Shown here in pieces: positions 1 through 7,865 of a DNA stretch of 64,000 bases. How positions within the stretch are numbered: position 1 is the stretch's first letter; each line of letters opens with the position of its first letter. Source of the stretch: G963677445 sp963677445. Lineage in GTDB: Bacteria > Bacteroidota > Ignavibacteria > Ignavibacteriales > Melioribacteraceae. Both the position numbers and the translations under genes were made by a program. The notes under the pieces were generated by a model. It saw only the letters and a program-made list of their open reading frames with translations, did not search any database and was not told where the DNA came from. Where the stretch lies: contig CAXXGF010000071.1 of NCBI GenBank assembly GCA_963677445.2, forward strand, positions 1 through 64,000, in the 5' to 3' direction.

Positions 1-395
1 CTGACAAAACCGTATCAGCATTAAGAAAATCCATATTAAAGAGTAAGAGCGGTTTACCAGGAAACTCCCTGATTACCCAGTTGGTTCCATTATCTGAGCT
101 TTATAAGAAAGCGGTCGCCGGATGTATAATTAGCTGAAAGAATATAGAGGGTTGTGTCATCGGGCGCGAGAATATTCAGCAGGCTGTTATTCCTGAACGG
201 GACATCCGCGGGGAACACTTTCCTCCGGCGTCGATGGTTTTTGAGCAGAAGGGAGGAGTCGCCCGAAATAAAACCGTTAAGGCTGTCGGTAAAAACAATA
301 TCATAGAGAGTTTTTTCGTGAAAAACTTTTGTCATGCATATTTGCGAAAAAAACACAAACAGAATGAAAAAAATAATAAAAACAGCCTTTTCCAA
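1..395 (-). pseudogene. YCF48/BNR-repeat-like exported protein, frameshifted, cut by window edge
   Basis: Read on the minus strand, a hydrophobic N-terminus (FIIFFILFVFF) is followed by DIVFTDSLNGFISGDSSLLLK, which matches the repeat unit of YCF48-like beta-propeller proteins. The frame is broken. Dropping one A from the run near 236-242 gives KTIDAGGK, then a compensating change near TGT/TGG restores FPADVPFRNN. Close to position 100 the open frame stops (KLR-stop), but a neighbouring frame continues as SDNGTNWVIREFPG and then FNMDFLNADTVLS to the window edge, which is again the repeat consensus. The product is probably a secreted or surface propeller of unknown partner. The intact motifs between indels mean the damage is recent or is sequencing error. 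The start at 395 is TTG and has no clear ribosome site. Confidence 0.6.
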
Positions 396-1144
396 ATAGT
401 ACCCGTATCTAATTTATTTGGTAAAAATAGTGAAAAATCTTCAGCGCTTCAATTCAAAATCAGGTATCTTAAAATACACAAACAGATCGGAGATGGTTAT
501 ATAACAGAAAAAGAAAATTATGAAAATAATTCGAAAATAACACCCGGTTTTGAAAACAACGATATGAACTATTGAGAAAAGAGAAAAAAAGCCGGTGGCC
601 ATTAACCAGTAAAGCTAAAAATCTTACAACAAAAAAAACAAATAATTTTTCAGTTCGGATCCCATCTCTCCTTCTGAACTTCATTACAGCGCCGGATAAA
701 ATAAGTCCGGGCGCCAGAACAATATATATGATATCAGATAGCTAATATAGACCCATACAAAAAAAGGGCTGGTCCTTTTTCCCCAATCGGCCATTTTAAT
801 AAAATGAAAAAAACGCAGCTTTTTTCCCCTCCATCTTCCACCCATGAAAAAAAAAGCCTGAAGCATTATGCATTAAGCCGGGGAACGGAGTGTGAACAAT
901 AACAGCGCGTAGGCCGGTATTATGTGAAGGAAATTATCCAGATAAACTGTACCGTTCGAGGACTGCTGTTTTATAGTTTCTTTTATTGTCAACTTTGTTG
1001 ATTCAATTATGTTATTGATTCTGCAAAATTAAGAAAATATGTTTTAGCATTGAAGCTGAGGATTATTGAAAGAGAAATATTATAATAAACCGGCAAAGCC
1101 AGAACCAAAAAGAAACTCAAAAAAAAACGTTCTCTGTCCTCATA

Positions 1145-1241
1145 GACTGGCAGAGCCAGAAGCAAAGTAGAAAGTATAATAAAAAGTGGGACTCCTGGGA
1201 CAACTGTGACTCTGACTATTCTATCAATTGCAGACCTGATT
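1145..1241 (+). repeat. Dispersed intergenic repeat, inverted partner at 23031-23120
   Basis: This stretch begins with the small inverted repeat CTGGCAGAGCCAG and continues through GGGACTCCTGGGACAACTG to GCAGACCTGATT. Its reverse complement occurs nearly base for base at 23031-23120, apart from a short insertion in this copy. Neither copy is coding. It is a repeat module shared by distant intergenic regions. Confidence 0.8.
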
Positions 1242-1385
1242 ACTTGTCATTCCGGTTTTTGCGTCTTTGCTAAAAAATCGGAATCTAATGCCGGATAAAT
1301 TGGTACTGATGTTGCTGGCTTCGACTCCGCTCAATGTTTGCAGAAATTTTTGCCATTTTGCGTAGAATTTAACTCCTTACGGAGT

Positions 1386-1505
1386 AATCGTACTTCATAC
1401 TCGCTTTTCAAAACACTCAGGTTATTCGAGAGCGAGAACGATTACGAGTACCTGTTCCATGTGACAATAAAAGTTTCCACTGTGCGTAGAATTTAACTCC
1501 TTACT
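1386..1505 (+). repeat. TCGT-rich hairpin repeat, copy A
   Basis: First copy of a roughly 100-140 bp non-coding unit. The left arm is rich in ACTCGT/AATCGT words, a spacer contains CACTCAGGTTATTCGAG, and the right arm reads GAGAACGATTACGAGTACC, so the two arms can pair imperfectly. It is followed by GCGTAGAATTTAACTCC. Other copies lie at 1642-1745, 4886-5025 and, reversed, 38727-38900. Confidence 0.75.
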
Positions 1506-1641
1506 GAATACTCATACTCTCATTTTTTTATTCATCATTCATAATTCACCATTCACAATTCATCAAATCTCTTACTCTGGTTTTTTTCCCATTCATCATT
1601 CATAAACTGGCAAGCCAGAAAAATAATGAAATCCCAATAAT

Positions 1642-1745
1642 GAATCGTACTCGTTCTCGTAATCGTGCTTCGTACTCGTCTTTCAAACGCTCAGTTTATT
1701 CGAGAACGAGAACGATTACGAGTACCTGTTCCATGTGTACGATAA
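1642..1745 (+). repeat. TCGT-rich hairpin repeat, copy B
   Basis: Second copy of the unit, with a complete left arm (GTACTCGTTCTCGTAATCGT) and right arm (CGAGAACGAGAACGATTACG). It is almost identical to the copy at 4886-5025, which sits at the matching position upstream of the second leader copy. The duplication around the cassette array therefore extends beyond the leader itself. Confidence 0.8.
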
Positions 1746-1965
1746 AATAATCAGCATCAGCAGCGCAACCCTCTTTTGCCTCCTCATTACAAAATGAATA
1801 CTGCCAATACTTCCACAAATCGGTTCATCATACTCTTACTCCTACTCATACTCTTACTCTGATTTTTTCCCATTCATCATTCATAATTCACCATTCACAA
1901 TTCAAAATCGCCATTCACAATTATTTTCCCCTTGCATAAAAAAGCAATATTCATTAATTTAGGAA

Positions 1966-2298
1966 TGACTGATAGCATTTGGGGTAATAAGCGCTTGAAT
2001 TAGCGAATGATGGTTTTATTCGATATAGATTAATATGATTTTTTATGGCATTTAACTGTAATGTGAGTATGCAGCGAGCTGTGTAAGATGTAGATTGCCG
2101 GCTCAAGAATTTTCACATTGTAAAAAACACTAAACAAAAACAAAGAACAAACCGTAATAAATACCCATAGCCGTGAAAATAACAGCGGTTACGTCCAATT
2201 TATCCTTGTGGGGCTGAATTTTCCTATGGGTTACATCATTGCTTAATATGTTGATTGTTGCTAATATTTTTGAGCAATAATGTATAAAATTCTTAATA
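1966..2298 (+). repeat. Cassette-array leader, copy 1 (candidate attI-like region)
   Basis: A roughly 335 bp block starting TGACTGATAGCATTTGGGG and ending immediately before the core GTTAGCT at 2299. A diverged copy lies at 5192-5543 and ends at GTTATGC. Both sit directly upstream of a cassette and contain no ORF. Placement suggests an attI-like recombination site and leader, possibly with a promoter reading into the cassettes near the shared TTGATTGTTGC and ATAATGTATAAAAT words. The attI role is inference, because no integrase gene is in the window. Confidence 0.55.
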
Positions 2299-2325
2299 GT
2301 TAGCTCGTAAAAATATGGAATTGCC

Positions 2326-3998
2326 GTGAACTCTGATAATGAAAAGAAACGCCTCTCACAAGAAATGCAACTTGAGAGGCTTTTAAGTGAACCAAAACCA
2401 ATGGAAATGCTAATAGTTTATCTGTCTAGTTACGGCAAAGGCACTCATAACTACGGCATTCATCCTGCTCTTATACCGCTTGACCAAAAAGATAAAGCAC
2501 TAGAAAAGCTATAGTTGGGATTTGTCTCATGAATCAGGTATTCCGGGATTCACGCGTCTATTATGAAAACGGAGAAAAGAGACCTGAATATTTTCGATTC
2601 GGCTCAGATAATGGCATAGAGCCTTTGGTGATTTGTAGAAATTTCCATAATGCGCGAGATGGATATCAAGAAGTATCTGAAGAGTTTCGTTTTTTTCACA
2701 ATTTATATCATGACCGCAAAAATAATAGATACATAAAAATAGGTGACGATGGCAATGAGACAACAATTATTGAAGAGTCTGATGAGTGCATAAAAATAAG
2801 ACTCAAAGAATTAAAGCAATTTTTATCTATTAAGGACATGTGTCTATCAATTCAATTTGATTGCAGGGAACATACTGCATTATCTCTTGATGAGATTAAT
2901 AGCGAAGAGGGCTGTGAAGACTATAATGGTGAACTTTTTATCTGGTCTCTATGTTATGGAGATTTTGGTGGCATGGGCGGTGAGCATAAAGCTTTTTTCA
3001 CGCCTTCTTGGGAAGAAAATAATTCTCCCTTTCCCAAAGTCAAAAAGCGGGGGTTTATGGGTTTACTAAAGAGGAAACAAAAAAGTACGTTGATTTTGTA
3101 ATCGATACAGATGAGCTTGGTGACGAGGTATCATTTAATTCAAACCCAGATTTATTGGCCAATTTTTTTGGTGCGAATCCAGAGGCGCCAAACTATTTGA
3201 CACCAGTACACTTTGATAAAAAAGTTCTAGACAAATATTACGGGCAACCCAGTAAATATTCTGTAGAAGACTCATACCTTCGCTGTGCAAGTCTATGGGG
3301 ACTTCAAATGGACAATCACCATAACAATAAAGTTTGTGTTTGGCTTGGTGATTTAGGTCGTGACTTACCCTACCAAGAACAATTGCATTGGCGTTCTCAC
3401 AACATACCGCCAGAGGGAGGCGTGAGCAAAACATACTTTAAAAAGGCAAATATTAGCTCAATTTACTGATTCAGATCGCCCAGAACATATCTTCAAATCT
3501 AAATACAATGAACTTTATACTCTCAGTATAGAGAACTTAGGGTGGGAATTGTTGCTACCAACTGAATGAAGATGATGAACATCACTTTGATAGCTTGAGA
3601 ATACCATCGACGAACGAACAAAGTGATTTTGATGAACTTGTCCTTGGACTTACAAAAAATACTTATAGATTCACTAAATGAAAAATCCTTGAATAAACAT
3701 ATCGATGAATCACTAAGAGATGATTTAAAAGGAGGTATATCAAGGCTTGAAGTTGTATTAAAGCAGCAAAACATCGAGGGAGTTGAGGGGCATATACAGT
3801 TTCTTAGAAAACTTCAAAACTTGCGCTCTAGTAGCGCAGCACATTCGTAAGGGGAAAAATTATAAAAAAATAGCCTCGGATTTTGATATCGGCAATAAAG
3901 ACTTGGTTACGGTGTTTGAGGGAATTCTAGAAAAAGCCATAGAACTATTAGATTATTTTTCTGGAGTAGTAACTTCAGGCAAATTGGTAAAGAGCTAA
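2326..3998 (+). pseudogene. Cassette 1: large protein of unknown function, multiply frameshifted
   Basis: Joining overlapping frames gives one protein of about 560 residues. Segments in order include LIVYLSSYGKGTHNYGIHP, SWDLSHESGIPGFTR, YYENGEKRPEYFRF, KYVDFVIDTDELGDEV, NFFGANPEAPNYLTP, SIENLGWELLLP, DEHHFDSLRIPS and KNYKKIASDFDIGNKDLV. I count about seven single-base shifts: near 2512, 2550, 3060, 3432, 3568, 3655 and 3845. Only some lie in homopolymers. I do not recognise the family, and no catalytic motif is obvious. The amino-acid sequence between breaks still reads as protein, so decay is recent, or the consensus is locally poor. The gene starts 21 bases after the 5' core (GTG, preceded by GGAA), and its stop lies inside the following attC, as is usual for cassette genes. 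Confidence 0.7.
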
Positions 3999-4094
3999 CA
4001 ATCACATGCACTCGGACATAAACAAGCGGCGCGACTTTCCGCTCCGCTCCAGCCACACCACTTTTTTTCTGCCGGTGATGTGAGGGCGTTATAC
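3993..4094 (+). other. attC recombination site of cassette 1
   Basis: The R'' box AGCTAAC (with CACATGCAC following) pairs with GGTGATGTGAGGGCGTTATAC at the right end. The stem is TAAC/GTTA plus CACAT/ATGTG plus CAC/GTG, with an unpaired G in the left arm as expected of an extrahelical base. The central loop holds GCGGCGCG and CCGCTCCGC. Length is about 100 bp. R'' is the exact complement of the 5' core of this cassette at 2299. Confidence 0.8.
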
Positions 4095-4128
4095 CATATT
4101 TGGCTACTCACAAAAGTTAATATTTCCC

Positions 4129-4157
4129 TTGACTTAAAAGATATATTTTCCTATTAT
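4129..4157 (+). promoter_or_regulatory. Cassette-borne sigma70-type promoter for the toxin-antitoxin genes
   Basis: TTGACT (4129-4134) and TATTAT (4152-4157) are separated by exactly 17 bases, about 50 bp upstream of the antitoxin ATG. Downstream lies ACGTACGT (4178-4185), a self-complementary stretch suited to antitoxin autoregulation, and then AGGAGA before the start codon. Toxin-antitoxin cassettes commonly carry their own promoter. Confidence 0.6.
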
Positions 4158-4206
4158 GTACGCATTAGACTGGTTACACGTACGTACATGTTATAGGAGA
4201 AAAGCA

Positions 4207-4377
4207 ATGAAAACAATATCTGCAACTGAATTAAGAGGAAATATATATAAATTACTTGATGAAGTATTGAATACAGGTATCCCGATTGAGATAAATAAGG
4301 GGGGTAAGAAATTAAAAATTATGCCCGCAGATAAAGTAGATAAACTTCAAAATTTAGTTTCACGACCAAATGTGTGA
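4207..4377 (+). CDS. Phd/YefM-type antitoxin, C-terminus frameshifted
   Basis: This 56-residue protein begins TISATELRGNIYKLLDEV, the N-terminal DNA-binding/dimer segment of Phd/YefM antitoxins. It has a good ribosome site (AGGAGA, 4195-4200). The open frame stops at 4377, but the frame at 4371 continues as CVIKGNPDELLNISWEKE and ends at 4445, overlapping the toxin start. That is the usual toxin-neutralising tail of antitoxins paired with VapC. One missing A in the AAA at 4368-4370 explains the break. As written, the protein would bind DNA but lack its toxin-binding end, which should be harmful if the toxin is active. Either a sequence error or a damaged module is likely. Confidence 0.75.
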   Translation: MKTISATELRGNIYKLLDEVLNTGIPIEINKGGKKLKIMPADKVDKLQNLVSRPNV

Positions 4378-4431
4378 TTAAAGGAAATCCCGATGAACTA
4401 TTGAATATTAGTTGGGAAAAGGAGGTGAATC

Positions 4432-4806
4432 TTGATTTACCTTGATACACATGTTGTCGTGTGGCTTTATGCCGGTGAAATTAAAAAATTTAGTAAGCAA
4501 GTCAAGGAATTAATAAACAATAATGAAGTCATTATTTCACCAGTAGTACGCCTGGAATTACAATATTTATTCGAAATTCAACGAATCACTGATGAATCAA
4601 AGATTATAGTGTCTGATCTTTCAGATAGAATTGGACTCAAAATATGTAACAAAAGTTTTAATATAATAATCAGCAGCGCTTTAGATTATCCGTGGACTCG
4701 TGATCCGTTTGATCGTATCATCGTTGCAAATGCAGCAATAAGTCATAATCTTTTAGTGACAAAAGATCAAAATATTTTAGACAATTATGAACATGCAATT
4801 TGGTAA
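4432..4806 (+). CDS. vapC: VapC-family PIN-domain toxin ribonuclease
   Basis: This 124-residue PIN domain has the four acidic residues that bind the catalytic metal: D5 (MIYLDTH), E42 (RLELQ), D94 (DPFDRIIVANA) and D112 (VTKDQN). VapC toxins cleave RNA, often initiator tRNA or rRNA, until neutralised by the partner antitoxin. The start is TTG, placed 4 bases after a strong GGAGGTG (4421-4427). It overlaps the restored antitoxin frame by 14 bases, the normal coupling in these operons. As a cassette it probably stabilises the array by post-segregational killing. No attC follows it. After 80 bp the dispersed repeats and second leader begin. Confidence 0.88.
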   Translation: MIYLDTHVVVWLYAGEIKKFSKQVKELINNNEVIISPVVRLELQYLFEIQRITDESKIIVSDLSDRIGLKICNKSFNIIISSALDYPWTRDPFDRIIVANAAISHNLLVTKDQNILDNYEHAIW

Positions 4807-4885
4807 ACCATTGTAGAAAAACAAATATTTATTGTTAACCAACATCAGTCTTTGAGTACATGAATAAAAAAAACATAAAAAAATT

Positions 4886-5025
4886 AATCGTACTCGTTCT
4901 CGTAATCGTGCTTCGTACTCGTCTTTTCAATACACTAAGGTTATTCGAGAACGAGAACGATTACGAGTACCTGTTTCATGAGTACGATAAAACATTGCCA
5001 TCTCGCGAGGAATTTAACTCCTTAC
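4886..5025 (+). repeat. TCGT-rich hairpin repeat, copy C
   Basis: This copy has both arms and the trailing GAATTTAACTCCTTACTGA segment, closely matching copies A and B upstream of the first leader. A 63-residue ORF across it is repeat-encoded and not a plausible gene. The following 5040-5190 holds tandem words such as CATTCATAATTCACCATTC, also shared with 1530-1620 and 1868-1920. Confidence 0.8.
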
Positions 5026-5191
5026 TGAATACTCATACTCTCATTTTTTAATTCACCATTCACAATTCATCAAATCTCTTACTCTGATTTTTTCCCATTC
5101 ATCATTCATAATTCACCATTCACAATTAATTTGCCCCCATTCACAATTAATTACCGCTTGTTAATTATTAATTAATTTCCTATTTTGCGTG

Positions 5192-5543
5192 TGACTGATA
5201 GCATTTGGGGTAATAAGCGCTTGAATTAGCGAATGATTGTTTTATTCGATATAGATTAAATATGATTTTTAACAGGCTATTTAACCGTAATGTGAGTTAC
5301 ATGGCGGAGCTGTGTAAGATGTAGATTGCCGGCTCAAGAATTTTTACATGGTAAAAAATATTAAACAAAACAAAGAACAAACCGTATTAAATACTCATAG
5401 TCGTGAAAATAACAGCGGTTACGTCCAATTTATTTCCCTGGGGCTGAATTTTGTAGCATGACCATCCCGGGGAGTACATTATTGCTTAATATGTTGATTG
5501 TTGCCTATATTTTTTTGAGCGATAATGTATAAAATTCTTATTT
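5192..5543 (+). repeat. Cassette-array leader, copy 2 (candidate attI-like region)
   Basis: A diverged copy of 1966-2298. The first 45 bases are nearly identical, the middle shares GAGCTGTGTAAGATGTAGAT, TGCCGGCTCAAGAATTTT and AACAGCGGTTACGTCCAATT, and the end shares GATAATGTATAAAATTCTTA. It stops at the core GTTATGC (5544) of the next cassette. Finding the same non-coding block before two cassettes suggests either two adjacent arrays or duplication of the insertion site. Confidence 0.6.
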
Positions 5544-5584
5544 GTTATGCAAATAATAGGACAAGAAATCAAAAGGAAACATTT

Positions 5585-5905
5585 ATGAAAGAGATTATGC
5601 CTTTGGTTATTGGCGTTATCGGTGCAATTATAGGTTCCGGTACAACAATAATTTCACTTATTCTCAAAGAAAAATTTACATACAAAAGAGATTTAAAAAA
5701 ATTAGCACTCGAAATGGCAACATCTGATTTTCAAGGTCAGGTAGATATTTATAAAGATAGACCCAATTTTGTTACACCATTGCCTGTTTTAGTAAATTAC
5801 TATTTGAAGTTAATTGAATCAACAGAACGTGATGTGCTTGATGAAAAAGAGTTTAAAAAATTAGCGAAAGAACGCCATAAATTGTCACAGGCAGATATTT
5901 ATTGA
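5585..5905 (+). CDS. Cassette 3: small single-pass membrane protein, function unknown
   Basis: A 106-residue protein starting at ATG 5585 with AAAGGAAA upstream. Residues 5-30 (MPLVIGVIGAIIGSGTTIIS) form one membrane helix rich in Gly, followed by a basic stretch (KEKFTYKRDLKK) and a soluble, charged C-terminus. I do not recognise the family. The cassette begins with TTATGC at 5545 and ends in the attC at 5935-6068, 30 bases after the stop. A longer ORF starting at 5525 would read through leader and core and is unlikely to be used. Small membrane proteins of unknown role are common in integron cassettes. Confidence 0.7.
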   Translation: MKEIMPLVIGVIGAIIGSGTTIISLILKEKFTYKRDLKKLALEMATSDFQGQVDIYKDRPNFVTPLPVLVNYYLKLIESTERDVLDEKEFKKLAKERHKLSQADIY

Positions 5906-5934
5906 GGCAAATCTGTTTTTAAGAAAAATGTGTT

Positions 5935-6068
5935 GCATAACCAGTTAATTAAGCCGATTGCAAAAACGGCGGTGGTTTTTTGAAGCTTTGGTTGTTTAGT
6001 GAAAATAATTTGGTATTTGCTACAGCTCAACGGAATTTTTTGCAACGGCTTATCAATAGTCGTTATAG
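5935..6068 (+). other. attC recombination site of cassette 3
   Basis: The left arm GCATAACCAGTTAATTAAGC, continuing CGATTGCAAAAA, pairs with TTTTTTGCAACGGCTTATC and AATAGTCGTTATAGC on the right. Paired blocks are ATAAC/GTTAT, TTAAGCCG/CGGCTTA and TTGCAAAAA/TTTTTGCAA. One A in the left arm is unpaired, and a short unpaired spacer separates R from L. Length is about 134 bp. R'' (GCATAAC) complements the core at 5544. Confidence 0.9.
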
Positions 6069-6091
6069 CGCACTAAATATTTGGTGAAATT

Positions 6092-6949
6092 ATGCAAAAA
6101 GAAACTGTATTAGCGAACATTAAATTTTCTTTTAATTACAGCGAACAAACACAAAAATGGTTTTCAAAATATTCAGAAAATCCAGATGTATGGTTCGCAA
6201 CCAGAGACGGAACTCAGTTCTTCGGAGAATTTTCTAGGACTTGGGATAAGATATTAATTGACAATACTCAAAATGTGATCAAAGATCACTTTATGGCACT
6301 TGGACTTTCAGAAGAAGATTTGCCATATGTAAAAATTAACGAACATTTTTCTGGCTCTTGGATTATAGATGCTTCAATTGTAATGGCGACAACAATAGGT
6401 TCTGCTTACACTATACTTAAAGGTATTTCTGAATTACCTAAAATTGCAGATGGGCTTGTGGATTTAAAAAATAGAATCAAAAAGAAGATTCATAAGGATA
6501 CTAATGATAGAGTTAGAGATTTACTTGAAGAACAAAGAAAACGGTTTGAACTAAAAGCTCCGCCAAAAAATGTAATTGAGTCTAACTTTACTATTGATGC
6601 GCGCCCAGTATTATCCTTAACACCAGCTAAAATGAAATACCACAAAATTCATTTGAGTGTCGGTGTGTCAGAGGAATCTGTTACAATCGAAAATCTAAGT
6701 GATGAAGTAATTAAATCTATCAGAATAGGTTTGTTTAAAAGTAAAGTTAAGAAAAATCAATGGTCGTATGCAGATTCATATTCTGGCTATGTTGAAATTC
6801 TTTCTCCTAAACAGACTATAAGTAAATCACTTCTAGACTTTAAGAATAATAATGCGGAAGCACTCACCGTTGATGAGTTGCCAATAAATATTGATTGTTG
6901 GATTCAAGATGACTTTGGTATTTATCTTTTTATGTTTTATTTAGAGTAA
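6092..6949 (+). CDS. Cassette 4, gene 1: unknown protein with a central membrane segment
   Basis: A 285-residue protein starting at ATG 6092, 24 bases after the attC boundary. The N-terminal ~85 residues are polar and aromatic (QKWFSKYSENPDVWFATRDG). A hydrophobic segment around residues 91-112 (WIIDASIVMATTIGSAYTIL) could span a membrane. A basic, probably coiled segment follows (KNRIKKKIHK, VRDLLEEQRKR). The C-terminal ~110 residues look beta-rich and end in an aromatic tail (YLFMFYLE). I recognise no known domain. The next gene starts 5 bases downstream, so the two are co-transcribed and probably function together. The DNA is strongly A+T-rich compared with chromosomal neighbours. Confidence 0.75.
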   Translation: MQKETVLANIKFSFNYSEQTQKWFSKYSENPDVWFATRDGTQFFGEFSRTWDKILIDNTQNVIKDHFMALGLSEEDLPYVKINEHFSGSWIIDASIVMATTIGSAYTILKGISELPKIADGLVDLKNRIKKKIHKDTNDRVRDLLEEQRKRFELKAPPKNVIESNFTIDARPVLSLTPAKMKYHKIHLSVGVSEESVTIENLSDEVIKSIRIGLFKSKVKKNQWSYADSYSGYVEILSPKQTISKSLLDFKNNNAEALTVDELPINIDCWIQDDFGIYLFMFYLE

Positions 6950-6954
6950 TAAAA

Positions 6955-7682
6955 ATGGATAGCGAACAAATATTCGAAATTACTAAATTATTTATATCTG
7001 CATTTGCTGGGGCATTTTTGCATTTATTTTTATTCGGCTTTCTGAGCGAATAAAGTCAAAAAAAGATTTATCAAAAGCTAATATAAGAGCCCTCAACAAG
7101 ATTCAATTCATTTGCAATAGTAATTATAGTGCATTAAATACTACTCTTTACAGTATCAGTGAGATTTTAAGCGTGTTCGAAGAAGCAAGACTTCAATCTA
7201 AAGATCCATTTTCTGCTAACCAACTTGATAAAATTATCTTAGATCAAGACATATTACTTGATTTATTAAATACAGATTTCATTAATGATTATTTTTCGTT
7301 TGCACTAACCATAGAGAAGCACAATAATGATGTAGAAAACATCAATCATTTTCACAATTCGATGAAAATGGCAAGGCTAAGTGGGCAGATATCTTCAGAA
7401 AATTACATTGAAAACATTAATCGCTTTGAAAATAATATTAAGCTTTTTAACAAGTTTGTTATTGATTTAATGAATCAAACTGAACAGATAATTGCAAAAT
7501 GTAGAATCTTGTTGAAAGATGAAGCATCATTTTTCAAGAAAATATTCAAAATTACGAGCAAAGGTTATAAAAAGAGTTTTCACAAAAAACTAGCAAATGA
7601 ACTTTTACTTCTAAATGAAGAAATGAGGCTAGTTAAAGAAAAATCTAAAAAAGAAATTAATGAAGTATTGAATAATCCATAG
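6955..7682 (+). pseudogene. Cassette 4, gene 2: membrane-anchored coiled-coil protein with one frameshift
   Basis: The first frame encodes MDSEQIFEITKLFISAFAG and stops at 7053. Restoring one T in the run at 7015-7019 lets it continue as AFFAFIFIRLSERIKSKKD and on to 7682, giving about 242 residues. The restored protein has one N-terminal membrane helix (about residues 8-30), then a long helical, lysine- and asparagine-rich soluble part with several stretches likely to form coiled coils. I do not recognise the family. A single missing base in a T run is easily a sequencing error, so this may be an intact gene. It is coupled to the 285-residue gene before it, and the attC begins 2 bases after its stop. 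Confidence 0.65.
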
Positions 7683-7683
7683 C

Positions 7684-7849
7684 GCTATAACCAGTGTTGC
7701 AAGCGGAATGCTTCAGCAGGTCGTAACATTAGCAGTTCGGCATTGTTTTGTTTTTATAAAGTATGAAGTAATTAAATAACATTATCAATAAAACATGGTA
7801 TGGGTAGCGAAAACTTTTGGGCATCCGCTTAAACACCACGCCGTTATGC
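7684..7849 (+). other. attC recombination site of cassette 4
   Basis: The left arm GCTATAACCAGTGTTGCAAG, continuing CGGAATGC, pairs with GCATCCGCTTAAACACC and ACGCCGTTATGC on the right. The GTGTT/AACAC and AAGCGGA/TCCGCTT blocks are clear, with an unpaired base in the left arm. At about 166 bp it is a long attC with a large AT-rich central loop. R'' (GCTATAAC) is the exact complement of the cassette's 5' core GTTATAGC at 6062. Confidence 0.88.
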
Positions 7850-7865
7850 AATATGGAAATAAAAT

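Larger units (their letters stand above)
396..1965. other. Gene-free region filled with dispersed repeats
   Basis: No ORF here has recognisable protein character, and the short minus-strand ORFs at 469-866 look random. The region is a patchwork of elements found elsewhere in the window: an inverted copy of 23031-23120, a copy of the 34728-34785 element at about 1246-1292, a motif ending in GAATTTAACTCCTTAC at 1366-1380, two TCGT-rich hairpin units, small TGGC/GCCA inverted repeats at about 1096, 1146 and 1605, and tandem CATTCATCATTCATAATT-type words at 1530-1620 and 1868-1920. Confidence 0.6.

Noticed and set aside
469..866. Two minus-strand ORFs of 60-71 residues
   Set aside because: No ribosome site, no recognisable motif and biased composition from AT-rich DNA; they look like chance frames.
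1530..1920. CATTCATCATTCATAATT-type tandem words considered as a CRISPR array
   Set aside because: The units are short, irregular and lack unique spacers of constant length; no cas genes are present.
1966..2298. Leader considered as a retron or DGR non-coding RNA
   Set aside because: No reverse transcriptase or template-repeat partner is nearby; the copies are better explained by their position at cassette cores.
4886..5025. TCGT-rich repeats considered as attC sites
   Set aside because: They lack the GTTRRRY-type core and R''/R' pairing, and one copy sits at 38.7 kb far from any cassette.
4860..5051. 63-residue ORF after vapC
   Set aside because: It is entirely encoded by the TCGT-rich repeat and trailing module, copies of which occur in non-coding DNA elsewhere.
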